NCBI GenBank assembly: GCA_900546635.1
Contig: URDS01000072.1
Location: 1-10,525 of the forward strand
Source of the DNA: an uncultured Eubacteriales bacterium
Lineage (GTDB): Bacteria; Bacillota; Clostridia; Oscillospirales; CAG-272
Reading direction: 5' to 3'
Length of the DNA stretch: 10,525 nucleotides
The notes under the pieces were generated by a model. The model was not told where the DNA came from. It did not search any database and saw only the letters and a program-made list of their open reading frames with translations. Made by a program: the position numbers and the translations under genes. Below, piece by piece: positions 6,704-10,525 of this stretch (its first letter is position 1; the number at the start of each line of letters is the position of its first letter).

Positions 6704-6859
6704 GTATTCCGACTCATTCCGCTGCAATACGCCTTCTCGGCCGTTTCCGGCCAATGACTGCTTTTCGCAGAGCGCGCGTGGCGTGCGGCTCGTTTGCAGC
6801 ATGGAAATTTACGGCGGCGTGCCCGTTCGGGATTTTCACCCGATTCCTCTCCACCGACT
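6695..6859 (-). ncRNA. Cobalamin (B12) riboswitch aptamer
   Basis: On the minus strand the conserved blocks of the cobalamin riboswitch appear in order. AGAGGAATCGGGTGAAAATC continues into CCCGAACGGGCACGCCGCCG and TAA (canonical GGTGAAAATCCC, then CGGGCCCGCCACTGTAA). These are followed by a variable arm, GCAGTCATTGG, the hairpin CCGGAAACGG, CCGAGAAGGCG, and finally AATGAGTCGGAATACTTG (canonical GAGTCCGAATACCTG). The B12-box variant CCGCCGTAA differs slightly from CCACTGTAA. The order, spacing and near-identity over several blocks leave little doubt. It should sense adenosyl- or other cobalamins and lower expression of the downstream lipoprotein/ECF operon when the vitamin is plentiful. Ends are approximate; the 3' end merges with the expression platform. 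Confidence 0.93.
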
Positions 6860-6865
6860 TTTTCA

Positions 6866-6894
6866 AGTATAGCACAGGAACGCGACATATTCAA
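6866..6894 (-). promoter_or_regulatory. SigA promoter of the B12 riboswitch operon
   Basis: TTGAAT (6889-6894) and TATACT (6866-6871) on the minus strand are 17 nt apart. The -10 box matches the consensus at 5 of 6 and the -35 box at 4 of 6. Initiation near 6859 puts the transcript start immediately before the first conserved bases of the cobalamin aptamer, as expected for a riboswitch leader. Confidence 0.75.
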
Positions 6895-6951
6895 GAATAA
6901 TTTTACAAAGGCTCCTGTATATTGTGTCGGCAACCATGGTTTCGACAACCG

Positions 6952-6997
6952 CAAAATACAAAACAGCAGAGCTTTCGTCTGTGCAAAAGCCCTGCTG
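6952..6997 (-). terminator. Intrinsic terminator after the 665-residue enzyme gene
   Basis: CAGCAGGGCTTT (6986-6997) and AAAGCTCTGCTG (6964-6975) form a 12-bp stem with one G-T pair around a 10-nt loop. TTTTGTATTTTG follows. It lies about 43 nt downstream of the stop codon at 7040 and upstream of the B12 operon promoter. Confidence 0.88.
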
Positions 6998-7039
6998 CGT
7001 CAAGCCCTCGATAAAGTCAAAATAAGATCAAACAATGGA

Positions 7040-9037
7040 TTATTTTTCTATTTTCCCCTCGATTTTGAGCAATCCCTCGTCAAAAAGTGTCCAGTCCGGA
7101 TGCCAGCGGAAGTTTTCCAGCCGGAACGCGCACGGCCACGCGGGAAGCCACTGCGAAGGAGAAAAACTGCTGACGCCGTACCGTCCCCATCTCGTATGGA
7201 AAATCGCCTCATCTTGCGAACCTGCCGGACGGATTCTCCCGTTGATAAACTGCGTGCCGTCCGAAACACACTGACATGCATTGCACCAAAAGGCCAAAGC
7301 ACGTTCACGCCATTGTGCTGCCCCTGTCAGTTCGTACAGCTTCAAAAACGAAAGTACATCGCGCAGCGCGTATTGATCCAGCGCTTGATGCGCGGTAGAC
7401 ACCGACGTAGAACCGAACGTATCATACCCCATTTTTCCGATCAGTGAATCTTCCGGATACCGAACGGTAAAGTGCATCATCCATGTGCACAGATACCACG
7501 CAATTTTCTCCGCCGCAGTCAAATATTTTTTATCGCTTGTCACCGCATAAATTTCAAGCGCATCCCGCAAAAGCGGACTTGCAGACTCTTTATCAATGCA
7601 GTAGGTGTCAAGCGCACCAGCGGTAGTAAAACCGTCGCGCTCCAGCGAGTTGTAATAAAAATCAAAGGCGCTGACTGCGCTGTCCAGATATTTTCGGTCT
7701 CCGCTGCTGCGATATGCGGTAATCATCGGCAGAATCAAAAAAGCGCCGACCGTTCCTTTCCGAATCACGACATTCCCATCCGAATCCCACGTCTTCGCAT
7801 ACTCTCCGCTCTCACTCTGCGTTTTCAGCGCGAAATCGCAGGCGGCATAAGCCGCGCGCAAATATTCCGGCTTGTCGATACCGATTTCTTTTAAAAGCCG
7901 GTACGCTTCAAAATACCCCTCGGCGCCCGTTCCGACATTGCAGGCATTGGTCATTGTCCGCTTGGTTTTGTTTTTAGCAGCAACCTTTCCCGCGGCTTCG
8001 GCGGCCATTCGTTTTTCATACATGCCCTTGAGTGTTTCATACATACACTCTCCCATATCCCACGGATCGGGCTTTTCAACCTGCGCAAGACGCTGCTGAT
8101 ATTCAGCATCATAATTCAATCTGGAGGCAAAATGGCCGGCAGGGAAACTGCCGAACTTCAACCAACTGTCATGCGCATCAAGCGCCATCTGAAGATTTTC
8201 CCTATCTCCGCTCTGCATAAAATCCCAAATAAACGCATTGGCCAGCGAAGCGCTCTGCCCTACCCAGCCGATCTCATAGCTGTGCTCTGTCTTTTTATAC
8301 GCAGTTACGCCGAGATGCCACTGCGCACCATTGGTAAAAGCGGCAAAACCGCTCTTTTCACGTTCAAACAAATACCGGCCAAACGCGATCGAGAGTCGAT
8401 ACAGTTCTTCAGCCGTCATCGGCGGTTTAATCGGATGCGCATAATAACGCCATGCAAAGTCCATCAAATGCGCATAGCGATGCCGGCTTCCGTCTGAGCG
8501 AACCGCAAGCAAAATCCCCTGAAAATCGCATCTCGGTTCCATACTTCCGACAAACGGTTCACCCCAGAAATGACGCTGAAGCGTCTTCGGCCCCTCTTCC
8601 TCCGGAAAAATCAGCACATGACGTTCTCCCTCTTCGGTTTTATACAAAGAACACGCGCTGCTGTCCTTGGCCTCCGCCATCAGCGCAATGCTGATCTGAT
8701 CGTTTTCGCTGTATGTGCAGGACGGAATCGTCACCCGATGCGAAGCATACGTCCATGGTTTTCCCTCAAAGCTGTCCCCGACATATTCGGGCGTCGTTCC
8801 CCAACCGTTTCCGTTGTAGCTTACCGCGGGAACCATCGTGAATGTAGGTTCTCCCAAAAGCACAACTTCCATTTTCATATGATCGGTCGGCACGTCTGTA
8901 TGCCGCCGCCATATCCACGCGCCCTCTTCCAGCTTTGTAAAGCTGTCTGCGGCGCCTGCGCACGGTAAAATTTTTGCAAGAACAGCACCGCCGCTGCATA
9001 TTGCGTAGCTGTCTCCGGATTGAACAATATCGGTCAT
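7040..9037 (-). CDS. Putative carbohydrate-active enzyme with an alpha/alpha-barrel-like C-terminus, family not recognised
   Basis: A 665-residue protein without signal peptide or membrane segment, so probably cytoplasmic. The first ~200 residues look beta-rich. From about residue 210 the sequence becomes repeated helical hairpins rich in Trp, Tyr, His and Asp (TAEELYRLSIAFGRYLF, ENLQMALDAHDSWLKFG, KYLDSAVSAFDFYYN, KYLTAAEKIAWYLCTWMM). That pattern is typical of six-hairpin (alpha/alpha) glycosidases and polysaccharide lyases. Candidate active-site regions are GSFPAGHF (296-303), KTWDSDGN (415-422) and DEAIFHTRWGRYG (609-621), but no catalytic residue can be assigned with certainty. The ATG at 9035-9037 is chosen because AAGGAG lies 6 nt upstream. 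It is transcribed alone: promoter just upstream, terminator after the stop, and no sugar transporter or regulator adjacent. It could also be a non-catalytic or epimerase-like barrel protein. Confidence 0.8.
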   Translation of the reverse strand: MTDIVQSGDSYAICSGGAVLAKILPCAGAADSFTKLEEGAWIWRRHTDVPTDHMKMEVVLLGEPTFTMVPAVSYNGNGWGTTPEYVGDSFEGKPWTYASHRVTIPSCTYSENDQISIALMAEAKDSSACSLYKTEEGERHVLIFPEEEGPKTLQRHFWGEPFVGSMEPRCDFQGILLAVRSDGSRHRYAHLMDFAWRYYAHPIKPPMTAEELYRLSIAFGRYLFEREKSGFAAFTNGAQWHLGVTAYKKTEHSYEIGWVGQSASLANAFIWDFMQSGDRENLQMALDAHDSWLKFGSFPAGHFASRLNYDAEYQQRLAQVEKPDPWDMGECMYETLKGMYEKRMAAEAAGKVAAKNKTKRTMTNACNVGTGAEGYFEAYRLLKEIGIDKPEYLRAAYAACDFALKTQSESGEYAKTWDSDGNVVIRKGTVGAFLILPMITAYRSSGDRKYLDSAVSAFDFYYNSLERDGFTTAGALDTYCIDKESASPLLRDALEIYAVTSDKKYLTAAEKIAWYLCTWMMHFTVRYPEDSLIGKMGYDTFGSTSVSTAHQALDQYALRDVLSFLKLYELTGAAQWRERALAFWCNACQCVSDGTQFINGRIRPAGSQDEAIFHTRWGRYGVSSFSPSQWLPAWPCAFRLENFRWHPDWTLFDEGLLKIEGKIEK

Positions 9038-9086
9038 CTCCGTCTCCTTCCTCTGACTGCCGAAAAATCGAAAGTCAAACACACCG

Positions 9087-9115
9087 ACTATAGGTTACAA
9101 CAAAGACGTCGAAAA
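9087..9115 (-). promoter_or_regulatory. Possible promoter of the 665-residue enzyme gene
   Basis: On the minus strand TATAGT (9087-9092, 5/6 match to -10) follows TTTTCG (9110-9115, about 3/6 match to -35) with a 17-nt spacer. An alternative is TTGCCT-17-TAACCT shifted by 5 nt. Either gives a leader of about 45-50 nt. The weak -35 suggests an activator or an alternative arrangement. A 14-bp palindrome lies about 55 bp upstream. Confidence 0.3.
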
Positions 9116-9170
9116 GGCAAGAAAAGAAATGAAAAGATAATTACCCAAAAGTAAACTTGAAACAACATCT

Positions 9171-9184
9171 ATTTCCCGGGAAAT
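9171..9184. repeat. 14-bp perfect palindrome, possible operator
   Basis: ATTTCCCGGGAAAT is perfectly palindromic and lies 134 nt before the ATG of the 665-residue enzyme gene. Four bases away is a second inverted repeat, GGACAA-gtag-TTGTCC (9188-9203). No regulator with a known match to this site is encoded in the window. It may be an operator, or part of a folded RNA or mobile-element end. Confidence 0.4.
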
Positions 9185-9203
9185 TCAGGACAAGTAGTTG
9201 TCC

Positions 9204-9379
9204 AAAGACTATAAGCCCCGGTACTAACTCATCTCTCCAAGCTCGGTCTTTCTCCTTTTTCAAGCCTTATAAGCATACTCCGCGAGCGGCGCTGCTTTGC
9301 CCGCGATGCGTATCGTCTCCGGACGGTGGAACGCAGTCGTTCCTGTATATCATACATTTCTAAATCGGAATTATTCACA
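9204..9379. other. Intergenic stretch with no supportable gene
   Basis: Between the terminator at 9380 and the inverted repeats at 9171-9203 nothing could be assigned. A minus-strand frame ending at 9229 encodes an Arg-rich peptide (RRRYASRAKQRRSRS), and the next frame continues with a hydrophobic stretch (GLIVFGQLLVLNF) to a stop near 9142. The two together could be a frameshifted remnant of a gene. Neither has a ribosome binding site and neither was recognised. Confidence 0.35.
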
Positions 9380-9414
9380 TAAAAGAATACAGGCAGACCG
9401 AAGTCTGCCTGTAT
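9380..9414 (-). terminator. Terminator with cUUCGg tetraloop after the immunity-like gene
   Basis: A perfect 12-bp stem (ATACAGGCAGAC / GTCTGCCTGTAT) closes on the very stable C-UUCG-G tetraloop when read on the minus strand. TCTTTTATG follows. It lies about 110 nt downstream of the stop of the membrane protein gene at 9523 and near the compositional boundary of the AT-rich right end. Its T tail and loop are in the correct orientation only for minus-strand transcripts. Confidence 0.75.
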
Positions 9415-9470
9415 CTGGAACTTGAGTAATATTGCTGTGTGCCTTTGTTTATAAACAGGAGGTAACATAT

Positions 9471-9530
9471 GTGAACAGGATTGTAGTGCTATTATTCAAT
9501 TGTTTGTTATATAGATTTACAATCAATTAA
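9471..9530 (+). CDS. Possible small hydrophobic peptide ORF (19 residues)
   Basis: AGGAGG at 9458-9463 is a near-perfect ribosome binding site on the plus strand. It is followed by GTG at 9471-9473 and a 19-codon frame, MNRIVVLLFNCLLYRFTIN, ending in TAA. An ATG one base earlier is immediately followed by TGA. The peptide is one hydrophobic helix with a basic start, like a truncated lipoprotein signal peptide or a small membrane toxin. It overlaps the last codons of the converging membrane protein gene. No good promoter was seen. It could be the broken 5' end of a gene lost when the AT-rich segment arrived, or chance. Confidence 0.25.
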   Translation: MNRIVVLLFNCLLYRFTIN

Positions 9531-10206
9531 TTTCTACTTTACCCACAAATGGAGTTCTATTTGGATTCGAATAATATTTCATAATGTATTCAGTGTCCAA
9601 ATATTCATAAAAATCTCTTTTTATATCAAATTTACAGGTCTTTTTAAAAAAGTGTTCTACTATAGTCTGAGTAAACCAATTAAATAAAACAAGAAATAAA
9701 TAAACACATGGAAAATACACAACTGCAATTCTCCATCCCCAAATAAACGCTAAAACAACTCCAATAATAATATAAAATACGGGTTCTAATAGAAAAGTCT
9801 CAAAAGGTCCATATAACAATAATTTCAATTTACGAGTTTTGCTAAAGCATTTTTTTAAATTTTCTTCATCCTTTACAGCAATCAGCTTCAACAAACAGTT
9901 TCCATCATTATCGCTAAGAAATAGACGTTCATAAAACGCATTATAAGCAAAACAAATTTTTTCACGTGTAATAATAAACTCTTTATCCTCACAAATATTT
10001 GAGCAAGTATAATTCGTTTTTAAAACTATATAAAACTTATCGGTTTTAATTTTGCTGTTTTCAGTTGGAGAAAGTAAAATATTGATATATTTTTTTATAG
10101 AAAAAACGACATCCTTTACTTCATAAGGCTTAATAATAAAACTCATTTCATTATCGACACAAAGTTGAACCGCAATTTTGCTCATGTTTCTAAAATGGAT
10201 TACCAA
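9523..10206 (-). CDS. Membrane protein, candidate immunity protein of the YD-repeat toxin
   Basis: A 227-residue protein of unrecognised family. It has a soluble N-terminal part (about 1-130), two adjacent hydrophobic helices (about 142-158, PVFYIIIGVVLAFIWGW, and 160-178, IAVVYFPCVYLFLVLFNWF), and a charged, Tyr-rich C-terminus. Cysteines are frequent (C6, C68, C72, C85, C104, C120, C167, C191). The start is a TTG at 10204-10206, chosen because GGGGGG sits 6 nt upstream; the first ATG (10185) is too far from any ribosome binding site. The gene follows the toxin-tip gene by 29 nt on the same strand and is equally AT-rich, unlike the rest of the window. Immunity proteins of polymorphic toxins sit exactly there, and membrane immunity is typical for pore-forming effectors. 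The immunity role is inference from position and architecture. Confidence 0.7.
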   Translation of the reverse strand: MVIHFRNMSKIAVQLCVDNEMSFIIKPYEVKDVVFSIKKYINILLSPTENSKIKTDKFYIVLKTNYTCSNICEDKEFIITREKICFAYNAFYERLFLSDNDGNCLLKLIAVKDEENLKKCFSKTRKLKLLLYGPFETFLLEPVFYIIIGVVLAFIWGWRIAVVYFPCVYLFLVLFNWFTQTIVEHFFKKTCKFDIKRDFYEYLDTEYIMKYYSNPNRTPFVGKVEIN

Positions 10207-10235
10207 AATTTTCCCCCCTGTATAAAAATTATAAA

Positions 10236-10525
10236 TTAAACTGTTACCCTAAACCAACCATCCAATTCTCTATCCATTACATCAAAAAACAATGCAATTA
10301 TTCCGCCTATGGAAGAAAAACTAGATATGAAACTAACGGCGTTACCCAAAATTTTAACTTTTGCCGAAAGAATACTTTCTAAAAACCCCTGAAAAGTTCC
10401 ACTTGCGATTTTTGCGCCCTCGGTCTGCATCTCGCTTTGCAGACGTCCGTTCTCGTATATATAAGTATATCCAAGCTTATTTACACTGTCAAGCATATCG
10501 ACTGGATTTCCGCTGCCGTCATAGG
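10236..10525 (-). CDS. C-terminal end of a YD-repeat (Rhs/WapA-like) protein with hydrophobic toxin-like tip
   Basis: The frame is open to the right edge, so only the last 96 residues are visible. It enters with YDGSGNPVDM and continues to LGYTYIYENGRLQSEMQ. These are two typical YD-repeat strands of the Rhs/teneurin/WapA shell that encapsulates a C-terminal toxin. After about SEMQTEGAKIASG the sequence changes to a ~60-residue tip. The tip has a long Gly/Ser-spaced hydrophobic segment (ILGNAVSFISSFSSIGGIIA and on to LFF) and ends DGWFRVTV. The base composition shifts at the same place: moderately GC-rich over the YD part, AT-rich in the tip. That is the usual mark of exchanged toxin tips. 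The tip looks membrane-active, but no known toxin motif was recognised. No RHS core motif lies between the YD repeat and the tip, so this may be an orphan or displaced tip. Confidence 0.75.
   Translation of the reverse strand, partial: YDGSGNPVDMLDSVNKLGYTYIYENGRLQSEMQTEGAKIASGTFQGFLESILSAKVKILGNAVSFISSFSSIGGIIALFFDVMDRELDGWFRVTV

Noticed and set aside
9229..9468. Minus-strand frame of 79 codons between the immunity-like gene and the enzyme gene
   Set aside because: It passes straight through a perfect terminator hairpin, lacks a ribosome binding site and is Arg-rich without similarity I recognise. It is kept only as a possible gene remnant.
1..10525. Search for tRNA, rRNA, insertion sequences with transposase, and integrases
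   Set aside because: No cloverleaf with a TTCGANTC-type arm, no rRNA blocks and no transposase or integrase motifs were seen in any frame.

Overview
The window looks like chromosomal DNA of an anaerobic, fermentative Firmicute of class Clostridia (Lachnospiraceae/Oscillospirales-like). The evidence is a bifunctional AdhE with a Rex-type operator, strong purine-rich Shine-Dalgarno sequences, SigA-type promoters, a cobalamin riboswitch in front of an ECF-type vitamin uptake gene, and a YD-repeat (Rhs/WapA-like) toxin tail. The assignment rests on gene content only. Every convincing gene is on the minus strand, so the window is best read from right to left.

Layout in transcription order, right to left. 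(1) 10525-9523: the 3' end of a YD-repeat protein whose last ~65 residues are an AT-rich, hydrophobic tip, followed 29 nt later by an AT-rich gene for a two-helix membrane protein. This has the layout of a polymorphic toxin and its immunity gene. It ends at a cUUCGg hairpin terminator (9380-9414). (2) 9522-9038: about 480 bases without a confident gene, holding that terminator, palindromes, a tiny plus-strand ORF with a strong ribosome binding site, and the promoter of the next gene. (3) 9037-7040: a 665-residue cytoplasmic protein with a probable beta-rich N-terminus and helical-barrel C-terminus, possibly carbohydrate-active, ending in a good terminator (6952-6997). (4) 6894-5643: SigA promoter, cobalamin riboswitch, DUF4430 lipoprotein (transcobalamin-like) and ECF S-component membrane protein, the two genes overlapping by ATGA. 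This is a B12 uptake operon. (5) 5642-5400: an intergenic block full of hairpins, including two identical 28-nt hairpins in direct repeat. (6) 5352-4345: a LysR regulator with its own strong promoter. (7) 4344-749: a Rex-like operator, adhE, and a small APH/choline-kinase-like gene translationally coupled to adhE, ending in a GC-rich terminator. (8) 650-1: a DEDDh exonuclease gene running off the window, apparently transcribed as a leaderless or near-leaderless mRNA.

Functionally there are four themes: redox balancing by AdhE under Rex, with a LysR neighbour and an unexplained kinase; riboswitch-controlled cobalamin capture and import; a putative sugar- or polymer-processing enzyme; and a contact-dependent toxin/immunity module at the right edge. 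The module's base composition differs clearly from the rest, which suggests horizontal exchange of the tip and immunity gene. The strongest candidates for something not previously described are this toxin-tip/immunity pair, the adhE-kinase coupling and the duplicated hairpin block at 5415-5635.
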